Shown here: one piece after another, positions 1-8,305 of the stretch
How the letters are laid out: each line of letters starts with the position of its first letter
Position numbering within the stretch: the stretch's first letter is position 1
Assembly (NCBI RefSeq): GCF_041928815.1
Contig: NZ_JBHFEI010000014.1
Span: 15,729 to 79,728, forward strand
DNA: 64,000 nt
Direction: 5' to 3'
Source: JBHFEI01 sp041928815
GTDB taxonomy: Bacteria; Pseudomonadota; Alphaproteobacteria; Rhizobiales; Rhizobiaceae
The notes under the pieces: generated by a model
Database searches by the model: none
Told to the model about the DNA's origin: nothing
What the model saw: the letters and a program-made list of their open reading frames with translations, nothing else
Position numbers and translations under genes: made by a program

Positions 1-1386
1 GCCGATGCCGCTCTTGGTGTTCGAGCCGCCGCCGAAGGGCAGGTGGATCTCCCAGTAGGTGCTGCCGGAATTGATGTTGACGATGCCGGCGGGGATCGCC
101 TTCGCCACCTCGACGCCGCGCGCGACGTCGCGGGTGAAGACGCCGACGGAGAGGCCGTAATCGCTGTCGAGCGCGAGATCGAGCGCCTCGGCCTCGTCCT
201 TGAAGGCGATGACGGGCACGACCGGGCCAAACGTCTCCTCGCGGTTGAGCTTCATCTCGCGGGTGACGCCGCGCACGATCGTCGGCTCGAAATAGAGCGA
301 GCCGCCGAGATCCGGGCGCGGCTTGCCGCCGGCAAGCACCGTGGCGCCGTTCGCGACCGCGTCGTCGACATGCTCCTTCACCTTGGCCGCGACCTTGGCA
401 TTGTTGAGCGGGCCCATCGTCGTGCCCTGGTGGAAGGGATCGCCGAGCACATGCTTTTGCGCATGCACGGTGAGTTTGGCGCAGAGATCGTCGACGATCG
501 AGAAGTGGGCGAGCACGCGGCCGGTGGCGGCGCAGACCTGGCCGGCATTGAAGAAGGCGCCGCCGGCGGCGGCCGCCGCCGCCGCGTCGAGATCGGCATC
601 CTCGTAGACGATGACCGGGCCGTTGCCGCCGAGTTCGAGCAGCATCGGCTTGCCGGCGCCGCGCTCGGCGATGCGCCTGCCCGTCGCGGCACTCCCCGTG
701 AAGCCGATGGCGGCGACATCCTTGTGGACGACGACGGCGTCGCCGGCGGTCGCCCCCTCGCCGATCACGAGGTTGACGACGCCGGCCGGAAGCCCCGCCT
801 TCTCGATCACCTCCATCAGCGCGCAGGCGACGAGCGAGGTCGACGGCGCCGGCACCCAGACGATGGCGTTGCCGGTGGCGATCCCCGGCGCCAGATATTC
901 GACCGGGATGTTGACCGGGAAATTCCACGGCGTGATCACGCCATAGACGCCGCGCGGCTGGCGAAGGGTCATGACGAGCTTGGTCGGGTCCTCGGCCGGC
1001 AGCGTCTGGCCGCCCATCTGCTTGACGAGTTCGGCGGCGAGACGGAAGCCGTCGGCGGCCTTGCCGACCTCGCCCATGGCTTCCGCGAGGATCTTGCCCT
1101 GTTCGAGCGACAGGAGACGGGCGATCGCCTCGCGCTCGGCGTCGATCGCCGCACCGATGGCGACGCACATCTCGGCGCGCTTGAAGACCGGCGTCGCGGC
1201 CCAGGAGGGTGCCGCGGCCTTGGCGGCGGCGACGGCCTTTGCCGCCGTCTCGCGGCTCGATTTCGGCAGCGCGCCGATCGTCTCGCCGGTCGCCGGATTG
1301 ACCGCCGGCATGGTCTCGGCTTCCGCGATCCATTCACCGCCGATGAAATTGCGGGCCGCGCCCCTCAGCGTGTAGGTTCCGTGCAT
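1..1386 (-). CDS. Aldehyde dehydrogenase family protein, 3' end cut by window start
   Basis: NAD(P)-dependent oxidation of an aldehyde to an acid, cytoplasmic. The 462 visible codons run from the ATG at 1386 (behind a purine-rich GGACAGGGAGAGAG) to NTKSGIG, so only the last few residues lie outside the window. ALDH signatures seen: TPWNFP, FTGSAATG, the general-base region LLELGGNGP and the catalytic cysteine in NAGQVCAATGR. Odd feature: the usual nucleotide-binding KP(A/S)E segment reads WVPAPST, so the conserved lysine is missing; the ALDH at 37656-39182 shares this and is clearly similar throughout. It is the last visible gene of the importer operon that starts at 6945, 16 bp after the amidohydrolase, so it probably oxidises an aldehyde made from the imported compound. 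The ALDH family call is secure; the substrate is unknown. Confidence 0.92.
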   Translation of the reverse strand, partial: MHGTYTLRGAARNFIGGEWIAEAETMPAVNPATGETIGALPKSSRETAAKAVAAAKAAAPSWAATPVFKRAEMCVAIGAAIDAEREAIARLLSLEQGKILAEAMGEVGKAADGFRLAAELVKQMGGQTLPAEDPTKLVMTLRQPRGVYGVITPWNFPVNIPVEYLAPGIATGNAIVWVPAPSTSLVACALMEVIEKAGLPAGVVNLVIGEGATAGDAVVVHKDVAAIGFTGSAATGRRIAERGAGKPMLLELGGNGPVIVYEDADLDAAAAAAAGGAFFNAGQVCAATGRVLAHFSIVDDLCAKLTVHAQKHVLGDPFHQGTTMGPLNNAKVAAKVKEHVDDAVANGATVLAGGKPRPDLGGSLYFEPTIVRGVTREMKLNREETFGPVVPVIAFKDEAEALDLALDSDYGLSVGVFTRDVARGVEVAKAIPAGIVNINSGSTYWEIHLPFGGGSNTKSGIG

Positions 1387-1402
1387 CTCTCTCTCCCTGT
1401 CC

Positions 1403-2560
1403 TTATTCGGCGGCATGCGCCAGCGGCGCCGCGTCCGTGCCGATGTCGCGGCCGGCAATGACGAGGCCGGCGGCGAAGAAGCGTTGCGGCGCGACGACGA
1501 CCTCGCCGCGCACGTCTTCCAGCGGGAACGCCCCGTCGCGCAGCTCGAGCACGCTGGCGTCGCCCTGCGCGCCCACCTTGAACGTGCCGAGTTCGGGGCG
1601 CTGCACAGCCTTCGCCGCATTCACCGTCGAGGCGGCAATGATGTCGGTGAGCGACATGCCGAGCGGCAGGAACTTCGACATGGTCGTCACCTGGTCATAG
1701 GCCGGACCCTCGATGCAGAGCGCGTGCACGTCGGAGGAGATCGTATCGGGCGGAAAACCCTCCGCCATCATCGCCCGCGCCGTCTTCCACGAGAACGAGC
1801 CCATGCCGTGGCCGATGTCGAACAGGACGCCGCGCTCGCGCGCCGCGAGGATCTCCTCCTTCACCTTGCCGCGCCCGTCGACGGGCGCGTTCGGGAAGGG
1901 GCGGTAGCAATGGGTGAGCACGTCGCCCTTGCGCAGCTTGGCGACGACGGCTTCATAGGACGGTGGCGGCTCGTCGATATGGGCCATCAGCGGCAGGCCT
2001 GTCTCGTCGGCGACCTGAAGGGCGATGTCGAGCGGCTGGATGCCGGAGGGGCCGGAGGCATGCCGGCCGATGCGCACCTTGACGCCGATGATCACGTCGC
2101 GGTTGTCGTTGATCACCTCGACGGCGTCGCGCGCCGCCATCAGGCGCAGGTCATGGCTTTCGCCGATCATGATGTTCTTCGAGAAGCCGTAGATGCCGGC
2201 GAACGAGACATGCAGGTAGACGAGCACGCGCGCGGTCGAGCGTTCGATCACATGCTTGCGGAAGCCGGGGAAATTGCCGGGGCCGGCGCTGCCGGTGTCG
2301 ACGCAGGTCGAGACCGCGCTCATGCGGGCGAAGGCATCCGGATCGACGCCGAGCGAGGTGCCGCCCCAGTAGACATGGGTGTGCAGGTCGATGAGGCCGG
2401 GCGTGACGATCAGGCCGGTGACGACCTTCTCCTTCAGGCCCGACAGGCCGTCGCCGAGGGCTGCGACCTTGCCGGCGGAAAAGGCGACGTCGGTGACGCG
2501 GTCGATCCCTAGCGAGGGATCGATGACGCGCCCGTTCTTCAATACGAGATCATAGGGCAT
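1403..2560 (-). CDS. Amidohydrolase/deacetylase-family metallohydrolase
   Basis: A 385-residue member of the amidohydrolase superfamily (dihydroorotase-like). Ligand motifs appear in order: DLHTHV near residue 60, a lysine in GVKVRIGRHA near 157 that could be the carboxylated metal bridge, HIDEPP near 195, LTHCYR near 218 and SSDVHA near 280; the N-terminal LKNGRVIDP and C-terminal GAQGDASVLEL strands are typical. I place the start at MPYDL (2560) because longer readings cover the end of the ATPase gene in another frame. The gene overlaps that ATPase by 11 bp and precedes the aldehyde dehydrogenase, so it should act on the transported compound, opening a cyclic amide or removing an acyl group. 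Family sure, substrate not inferable. Confidence 0.88.
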   Translation of the reverse strand: MPYDLVLKNGRVIDPSLGIDRVTDVAFSAGKVAALGDGLSGLKEKVVTGLIVTPGLIDLHTHVYWGGTSLGVDPDAFARMSAVSTCVDTGSAGPGNFPGFRKHVIERSTARVLVYLHVSFAGIYGFSKNIMIGESHDLRLMAARDAVEVINDNRDVIIGVKVRIGRHASGPSGIQPLDIALQVADETGLPLMAHIDEPPPSYEAVVAKLRKGDVLTHCYRPFPNAPVDGRGKVKEEILAARERGVLFDIGHGMGSFSWKTARAMMAEGFPPDTISSDVHALCIEGPAYDQVTTMSKFLPLGMSLTDIIAASTVNAAKAVQRPELGTFKVGAQGDASVLELRDGAFPLEDVRGEVVVAPQRFFAAGLVIAGRDIGTDAAPLAHAAE

Positions 2561-3596
2561 GTAGGCGGCTTTCGGTTTCCGTAACGGAGGGTGTGAGGCG
2601 CAGGCCGGTGTCGGCCGCGAAATAGCGCACGGCATCGGCGCCGGCCGACAGCGTGATCCGCTCGCCGGGGGAAAGCCCGGCCGGATCGGAACAGGTGGCG
2701 CGCACGACATGGCCGCCGACGGCGACGTCGAGGAACTGGAAGGGGCCGGCGGGCTCCACCAGCATCAGCTCGCCGGAAAGCGTCAGCCCGCCCGGCACCG
2801 TTCCGGGCTTCAGGTCGTGCGGGCGCACGCCGACCACATGGCCGGCCGTCGCGCCGCAGAGTTCGGCGGGCAGGAAATTCATCTGCGGCGAGCCGATGAA
2901 GCCGGCGACGAAGCGGTTGGCCGGGTGGTTGTAGACCTCCATCGGCGCGGCGAACTGCTGGACGATGCCGTCCTTCATCACCGCGATCCGGTCGGAGAGC
3001 ACCATCGCCTCCTCCTGGTCGTGGGTGACGAAGATGACGGTGATGCCGAGTTCCTTCTGCAACTTGCGGATCTCGGTGCGCATGCGCACGCGCAGCGACG
3101 CGTCGAGGTTCGACAGCGGCTCGTCCATCAGAAGCACGGAGGGGTTGCGCACGATGGCGCGGCCGACGGCGACGCGCTGGCGCTGGCCGCCGGAAAGCTC
3201 GGCCGGCAGCCGGTCGAGCAGCGCCTCGATGCCGAGCACGTCGGCGGCCCAGGCCACCTGCTTGCCGATCGTGCCGTCGTCGAGCTTCTGCTGGCGCAGC
3301 GGAAAGGCGATGTTCTCGCGCACGCTCATATGCGGGTAGAGGGCGTAGTCCTGGAAGACCAGCGCGATGTTGCGCTCGCGGGGCCCGAGATCGGTGATGT
3401 CGCGGCCGTCGAAGCGGATCGTGCCCTCGTTGATCTCCTCGAGGCCGGCGATGCAGAACAGAAGGGTCGACTTGCCGCAGCCCGACGGCCCGAGGAAGGA
3501 GATGAACTCGCCGTCCTCGATCGCAAGATCCAGACCTTTCAGCACATGGACGGTGTGGAAGCGCTTCTCGAGGCCGGAGATCTTGATCGATGCCAT
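2550..3596 (-). CDS. Sugar-type ABC transporter ATP-binding protein (MalK/UgpC-like)
   Basis: A 348-residue CUT1-type ATPase that would drive import through the fused permease encoded just upstream. Motifs: Walker A GPSGCGKST near residue 38, Q-loop VFQDYALYPHMSV, signature LSGGQRQRV, Walker B VLLMDEPLSNLD, switch histidine FVTHDQEEA, and a C-terminal TOBE-like regulatory region that includes VGVRPHDL. The start at 3596 (MASIKISGLEKRF) matches the family N-terminus; a longer reading to 3713 only runs back over the permease gene. Second gene after the binding protein; it overlaps the following amidohydrolase. Confidence 0.94.
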   Translation of the reverse strand: MASIKISGLEKRFHTVHVLKGLDLAIEDGEFISFLGPSGCGKSTLLFCIAGLEEINEGTIRFDGRDITDLGPRERNIALVFQDYALYPHMSVRENIAFPLRQQKLDDGTIGKQVAWAADVLGIEALLDRLPAELSGGQRQRVAVGRAIVRNPSVLLMDEPLSNLDASLRVRMRTEIRKLQKELGITVIFVTHDQEEAMVLSDRIAVMKDGIVQQFAAPMEVYNHPANRFVAGFIGSPQMNFLPAELCGATAGHVVGVRPHDLKPGTVPGGLTLSGELMLVEPAGPFQFLDVAVGGHVVRATCSDPAGLSPGERITLSAGADAVRYFAADTGLRLTPSVTETESRLHAL

Positions 3597-3612
3597 GGGT
3601 GTACTCCTTAGA

Positions 3613-5505
3613 TCAGCCCTTGACCGCGCCGGACAGCGCACCCTGGACGAGGTAGCGTTGGAAGAAGAAGGCGACCGCCACGGGGGGGATGATGGCGAGC
3701 ACGCTTGCGGCAAAGAGCGGCCCGTATTCGTAGAAGCGCGCCTGGTTGAGGAAGCCGGCGATGATCACCGGGATCGTCTGGGTGCGCGGCGTCGAGGTGA
3801 GGATCATCGCGAAGAGGAACTCGTTCCAGGAGACGAGGAAGCAGAAGATCAGCGCCGCGATGATGCCGGGGCGCACCACCGGCACCAGGACCTTGCGGAA
3901 CATGGTCCAGCGGCTGCAGCCATCGATCTCGGCGGCGCGTTCGAGGCTCAGCGGCACCGTCTCGAAACTCGATTTCATCATCCAGGCGGCGAGCGGCATC
4001 AGGATGGTGGAATAGGCGATGATGACGCCGAGATAGGTGTCGATCAGGCCGAGCGAGCGGAAGATGACGAAGAAGGGCAGCACCAGGGTCAGCGCCGGCA
4101 CCATGCGGGTGAGCAGCAGCACCCAGAGGCTGACGGAGAAGAAGCGGTGCCTGCCGTAGCGGGCGAAGCCGTAGCCGGCAAAGGTGCCGAGCGCGACGTT
4201 GATCACCGAGACGATGACGCCGATGACGAAGCTGTTGAACAGCGACACCGGCACGCGCTGCGCCTGCACGCCGGCCGTGCCCTCGGCCATCAGCACCATG
4301 CGGTAGTTCTCGAAGGTCAGCGTCGAGGGAATGATCGAGGGCGGCGTGCGGATCAGGTCGGTCGCCGGCGACAGGCTGATGAAGACCAGCGCCGCCACGG
4401 GAAGGAAGGACCAGATGGCGATCGCCGCGACGGCCAGCCGGAAGAGCACGCTCCTCACCGTCCTCGCGGTCGCCGGATGCAGGAGGGGGCGGACGGTCCA
4501 GGGCGGGATCGCCACCATGGTCGGCCGCGCCTTGCGTGCCGCCACCCCGACCTCGACCTCGGCCGGCGCGCTGGCGGATGTCGCCCGGCGCGGGCTCAGC
4601 ACGAAGAAATAGAGGATGGCGCAGGCGAGGCTGAGGATGGTCAGCACGTAGAGGATCGCCGCGCCCTCGCCGAACTTCAGGAACTGGAAGGACTGCATGT
4701 AGCCGAGCCATGACAAGGTGGTGGTCGCCGCCCCCGGCCCGCCGCGCGTCATGATCCAGATGATGTCGAAGGTCATCAGCGCGTTGATCGTGGCGATGAT
4801 GGTGGAGAAGAGCAGCGTCGGCTTGAGCCAGGGCAGCGTGATCGAGAAGAAGCGCTTGACCGGCCCGGCGCCGTCGAGAAGCGCGGCGCGGTTGAGGCTC
4901 GCGGGCATGGATTGCAGCGCGGACAGCATCATCAGCGTCGTCAGCGGCGCCTGGTTCCAGATCTGCGTCAGCGCCACGAGGTTCAGCGCGCGAAATCCGT
5001 CGCCGAACCAGGCGGTGGCGAGGCGTCCGAGGCCGATATCGTGGAGGAAGCCGTTGAGCAGGCCGAAATTGCCGGCATAGACGAAGGACCAGAGCACGCC
5101 GATCGACACAGGCGCCATCGCCCAGGGAACCAGCACGATCGAGCGGAGGGCGCCGCGTCCGGCAAAGGTCTGGTTGAGCACGAGGGCGAAGAGCGTGCCG
5201 AGCACGGTGGTGCCGACGACGGCGAGCGCGGAGAAATAGGCGGTGCGCGCCAGCGCGTACCAGAAGTCCATGGTCTCGAACATCTTCGTATAGTTGGCGA
5301 AGCCGACGAAGATCCAGCGCTTGGTGATCGGGTTGGTGCTGTTGAAGGAGAGGTAGAGGCTGTAGAGCAGCGGCAGGCCGACGATCAGCGCCATCAGCAC
5401 CAGGGTCGGCGTGACGGTCAGGTAGGCGAAGGCCGGCAGGCGGCCGATGCGGCGGCGCTTTTTGGAAGGAAGCGTCATCGTCGCGGTCTCGGCGGTCACG
5501 GTCAT
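3613..5505 (-). CDS. Fused double ABC permease (UgpA/MalF-like plus UgpE/MalG-like halves)
   Basis: One 630-residue inner-membrane protein carrying both permease subunits that CUT1 importers normally encode as two ~300-residue proteins. The N-terminal half (about residues 20-305) has hydrophobic helices and an EAA-type cytoplasmic loop, NRAALLDGAGPVKRFFSITLP, near 205-225. A polar linker (about 305-350) leads to a second helical half with another loop, LERAAEIDGCSRWTMFRKVL, near 521-540. Two EAA loops in one chain mean it could contact both ATPase copies alone, and no separate permease exists in the operon. Start at MTVTAETATM (5505), with GAGGGA just upstream. The frame is open throughout, so this is a genuine fusion unless the source sequence is wrong. 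Confidence 0.92.
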   Translation of the reverse strand: MTVTAETATMTLPSKKRRRIGRLPAFAYLTVTPTLVLMALIVGLPLLYSLYLSFNSTNPITKRWIFVGFANYTKMFETMDFWYALARTAYFSALAVVGTTVLGTLFALVLNQTFAGRGALRSIVLVPWAMAPVSIGVLWSFVYAGNFGLLNGFLHDIGLGRLATAWFGDGFRALNLVALTQIWNQAPLTTLMMLSALQSMPASLNRAALLDGAGPVKRFFSITLPWLKPTLLFSTIIATINALMTFDIIWIMTRGGPGAATTTLSWLGYMQSFQFLKFGEGAAILYVLTILSLACAILYFFVLSPRRATSASAPAEVEVGVAARKARPTMVAIPPWTVRPLLHPATARTVRSVLFRLAVAAIAIWSFLPVAALVFISLSPATDLIRTPPSIIPSTLTFENYRMVLMAEGTAGVQAQRVPVSLFNSFVIGVIVSVINVALGTFAGYGFARYGRHRFFSVSLWVLLLTRMVPALTLVLPFFVIFRSLGLIDTYLGVIIAYSTILMPLAAWMMKSSFETVPLSLERAAEIDGCSRWTMFRKVLVPVVRPGIIAALIFCFLVSWNEFLFAMILTSTPRTQTIPVIIAGFLNQARFYEYGPLFAASVLAIIPPVAVAFFFQRYLVQGALSGAVKG

Positions 5506-5643
5506 GTCTGTCCCTCGCAGGTCGGCATCGGCAGTGCGCGGGAGGAACGCGGGCACGATGCCGTTCGGGGCTGAACTCCGGTCGCCGGCCGGCCGCGCGA
5601 GCCGGCCGTCGACCTTTGCGCTTTCCTTCGGGAAGGCGCCTGC

Positions 5644-6945
5644 TTACTGATACTGGGCCTTCAGTTCGGCCGCCTTGTCGGCGAGCGCGGTGACCAGCGC
5701 GTCGGTGGACGAGCCGGAACGGATGTATTCCTGCACCTGCTGCATCATGAACATGTCCCATTCGGGGAACCAGATCGTCTTGCCGATCGAGCGCGCCGTC
5801 GCCATGCCGAGCTGCTCCGACGAGATCTTCAGGTCGCGCCACTTGGAGAAGCTCTCGACGATCTCCGGATCCTCCATCACCTCCTTGTAGCCCGAACCGA
5901 GGCCGAATTCGAGCGCCCAGCGCTTGATGACGTGGTACTGGCCGTCCTTCGCCTTGCCGCCGAAGAACTGCAGGAGGTTCCAGACGCGCTCCTCGTCGAC
6001 GGGCTTGGCGCCCATCAGATAGGCGGCGGTCCAGGCCATGGTCGAGCGGGTGGCGCCCGGCATCAGCGCGTTCTTCACCTTGCCGGCGATCTTGGAGACG
6101 GCCGGGTCGTTGGCGACCTTGTGGTTGTAGTCGTGCACGACCATGAAGGTGTGGCGGCCGGAGGCGTAGCTCGGCACGCCCTCGCCCGGCAGCGTCATGA
6201 TGTCCTCGACGACCAGCTTCTCCTTGTAGAGCGTCTGGTGCACCTCGAGGATCTTGCGCAGCGCCGGCTCGTCGACGAAATTGCCGTCGGCGTCGAACAC
6301 CTTGGCGCCTTCCGAATACCAGCAGGCGAACATGTGCCAGGACATGTTCGGCCATTGCTGCTGCCACATACCGTGGAACGGCGCGTCGGAGATGCCGTCC
6401 GCCTTCAGTTTGCGGCAGACTTCAAGGACCGCATCCCAGGTCGTCGGCGACTCGACGCCGATCTTGGCGAGATGCTCCTCGTTGTAGAGGAAGGTGTTGT
6501 AGCCGGCGTAATAGGGCAGGCCGGCGAGCTCGCCGGTCGGCAGCGACAGCGACTGGATCGAGACCGGGAACATCTTCGCCTTGATCTCGTCGATGCCCGG
6601 AAGTCCCTCGAGGGTCCGGATCCATTCCGCCGTGTGCCAGCGGGCGATGTAGTTCTCTTCCGCATAGAGCATGTCGAGATGCTGGCCGCCGGTCAGCTTC
6701 GTCTCGGCGAGCGGATGGTAGTCGCCGGTGATCAGCTCGTAGGCGACGTTCTCGTCGTAGAGCTTCATGAAGGTCTTGACGTTCTCGTCGACGATCTGCG
6801 GCTGGTACTGCCAGCCGGCGAAGTTGAGCGGCGTCGACGGGGCGGCAAAGGCCCGTCCGCCCATCAGGCTCGCGGCCGACAGGGCGGCGGCGCCGCCCAG
6901 GATCTGCCGTCTGGACATGAGAAGTCGTTCCAGCGAAGACGTCAT
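5644..6945 (-). CDS. Extracellular solute-binding protein of the fused-permease ABC importer
   Basis: A 433-residue family-1 (CUT1-type) binding protein that would capture the substrate in the periplasm. The N-terminus has a twin-arginine-like signal (MSRRQILGG, then a hydrophobic stretch, then GRAFAAP), so export may use Tat, with cleavage after AFA. The start at 6945 has a good AAGGGGAAC ribosome site; the internal ATG ten codons on (MSRRQ) is an alternative. Sequences such as YAEENYIARWHTAEWI and LPYYAGYNTFLYNEEHL fit the fold. First gene of the minus-strand importer operon, 138 bp before the permease. Substrate not deducible; neighbouring hydrolases suggest an amide or lactam rather than a simple sugar. 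Confidence 0.9.
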   Translation of the reverse strand: MTSSLERLLMSRRQILGGAAALSAASLMGGRAFAAPSTPLNFAGWQYQPQIVDENVKTFMKLYDENVAYELITGDYHPLAETKLTGGQHLDMLYAEENYIARWHTAEWIRTLEGLPGIDEIKAKMFPVSIQSLSLPTGELAGLPYYAGYNTFLYNEEHLAKIGVESPTTWDAVLEVCRKLKADGISDAPFHGMWQQQWPNMSWHMFACWYSEGAKVFDADGNFVDEPALRKILEVHQTLYKEKLVVEDIMTLPGEGVPSYASGRHTFMVVHDYNHKVANDPAVSKIAGKVKNALMPGATRSTMAWTAAYLMGAKPVDEERVWNLLQFFGGKAKDGQYHVIKRWALEFGLGSGYKEVMEDPEIVESFSKWRDLKISSEQLGMATARSIGKTIWFPEWDMFMMQQVQEYIRSGSSTDALVTALADKAAELKAQYQ

Positions 6946-7192
6946 TGCTAGTTCCCCTTGACGATCGGTTCTTGATGTCTGCTTCCGGCGTGTTCCGGAA
7001 TAGATGCGCAGTAAGTCCCGTCCTCCGCGCGTGGGGCGCGGCCGGTGAACGCTGCTTGTGGGGTAACTATGCGCGATTTTTTCAGACTGTCTAGGAAAAT
7101 TTTATTTTTGGATCATTTTTGACTTCGCAATTGCAGCATCGGCGTCGAATGGAAAATTTTTGATCAGAAAATGCAAAAAATAATCATGAAAA
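6946..7192 (-). promoter_or_regulatory. AT-rich promoter/operator region of the importer operon
   Basis: This 247-bp gap separates the RpiR regulator's stop from the binding-protein start. Its distal part (about 7066-7195) is far more AT-rich than anything nearby. It holds two identical copies of GGAAAATTTT, at 7094-7103 and 7151-7160, each with the palindromic core AAAATTTT, 57 bp apart (roughly 5.4 helical turns). RpiR proteins bind such paired or palindromic sites as dimers or tetramers, so these are candidate operators of the adjacent regulator. No confident -35/-10 pair was picked. Confidence 0.45.
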
Positions 7193-8131
7193 TCAATCGC
7201 ACAGCGGCTGGGTGTCGGGCATGTCGCGGGTGGTGGCGAGCTGCTGCTTCAGCCGGCGCAGCTTCTCGCGGCCGGCATCCTTGCGGGCGATCGCCACGCC
7301 ATAGGCGATGATGTCGATGGCGATCAGATAGGCGTAGCGGATCGAGGCGGGGCTGAGGATGTCCTCGTCGGGCGGGCTGTCGATCGGCAGGAACGCGTCG
7401 ACAGCGGCGGCAAGGCCGGAGCCGCTGCGCGTCAGGGCGATGGTGACGGCATGGTATTCGCGCGCCACCAGCATCGCCTGCTCGAGGCCCTCGTTGGCGC
7501 CGGTCAGCGAGCAGCCGAGCACCACGTCGCCGCGATCGACCGTCGAGGCGAGCATCAGCTGCATCTGCTCGTCAGAGCAGGGCACGACGCGGATGCCGAG
7601 CCGGAAGAAGCGGTTCTGGATCTCGGCGACCAGCCAGGACGAGACGCCGCCATTGCCGAAGGCGTAGAGCGTCGAGCAGGCGCTGATCGCCTCGATGACG
7701 CGGGCGGCGCGGGCGAGATCGACCATGTTGTGCATGTCGGCGATCGTCTTCTGCGCCCGCTTGCTGACCCGCTCGGCCACTTCGGCGATCGAGGCCGGCG
7801 GCGTCGGCGGCTCGAGATAGTGGATGCCGATCCTGACCGAGCCCATGATCTTCAGCTTCAGGTCCTTCAGGCCGTCGCAGCCGAGCGTGCGGGCGAAGCG
7901 GGTGATCGTCGGCGCGGAGACGGCAAGCCAGCTCGACAGTTCCTCGATCGGCAGCTCGACGAAGCGGTGCGGCGCCGAGAGGATGGCCTCGGCGATCCGC
8001 CGGTTCGACTTGGAGAAGCCCGGTTTCGCGTCGATGATCGTTCCGAGGATGTCCTGCGCCTTGTCGTCTTTCGCCCCGTTCTTCGGCTGGAAGCGCGGGT
8101 CGGCGGGGCGCAATTGCTGCCTGCTGGCCAT
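7193..8131 (-). CDS. RpiR/MurR-family transcriptional regulator
   Basis: A 312-residue DNA-binding regulator. The N-terminal helix-turn-helix (about residues 40-100) contains SNRRIAEAIL, LAVSAPTITRFARTLG and DGLKDLKLKI, the RpiR pattern. A C-terminal SIS domain (about 130-270), with FGNGGVSSWLVAEI and GCSLTGANEGL, normally senses a phosphosugar. The start at 8131 (MASRQQLRP) is favoured by CCGGAG seven bases upstream; the longer reading to 8185 lacks one. It lies between the importer operon and the divergent plus-strand operon, so it probably controls the importer and maybe both; candidate sites are in 7094-7160. Confidence 0.92.
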   Translation of the reverse strand: MASRQQLRPADPRFQPKNGAKDDKAQDILGTIIDAKPGFSKSNRRIAEAILSAPHRFVELPIEELSSWLAVSAPTITRFARTLGCDGLKDLKLKIMGSVRIGIHYLEPPTPPASIAEVAERVSKRAQKTIADMHNMVDLARAARVIEAISACSTLYAFGNGGVSSWLVAEIQNRFFRLGIRVVPCSDEQMQLMLASTVDRGDVVLGCSLTGANEGLEQAMLVAREYHAVTIALTRSGSGLAAAVDAFLPIDSPPDEDILSPASIRYAYLIAIDIIAYGVAIARKDAGREKLRRLKQQLATTRDMPDTQPLCD

Positions 8132-8248
8132 GAATGTCTCCGGTTTTGCCACGACGTTCCGCCCAAATGCGCGGCGTGTCAACAATCGCGGGACGGCAAT
8201 TCACCGAAGGGTTGCGTGCGGCAAAAAGCCGGACCCCTCCCCTTGACG

Positions 8249-8264
8249 ACTTGACTGGACAAGT
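8249..8264. promoter_or_regulatory. Candidate GntR/HutC-type operator in the divergent region 8132-8305
   Basis: ACTTGACTGGACAAGT is an inverted repeat with perfect ACTTG/CAAGT arms and 6 of 8 symmetric base pairs. It lies 42 bp before the ATG of the plus-strand operon whose last gene encodes a GntR regulator of the HutC subfamily; that subfamily usually binds short palindromes with GT...AC-containing arms. The overlapping TTGAC is -35-like, so binding could repress the operon. Assignment is by position and pattern only. Confidence 0.4.
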
Positions 8265-8305
8265 GAATCCTGTGTCCAACGCGGGCGACAGGACGGGGCC
8301 GGACG

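Noticed and set aside
43..1461. Long plus-strand open frame opposite the first aldehyde dehydrogenase
   Set aside because: It is rich in Asp, Arg, Gly and His with no motif, as expected for the antisense of a high-GC gene, while the minus strand reads as a clear ALDH.
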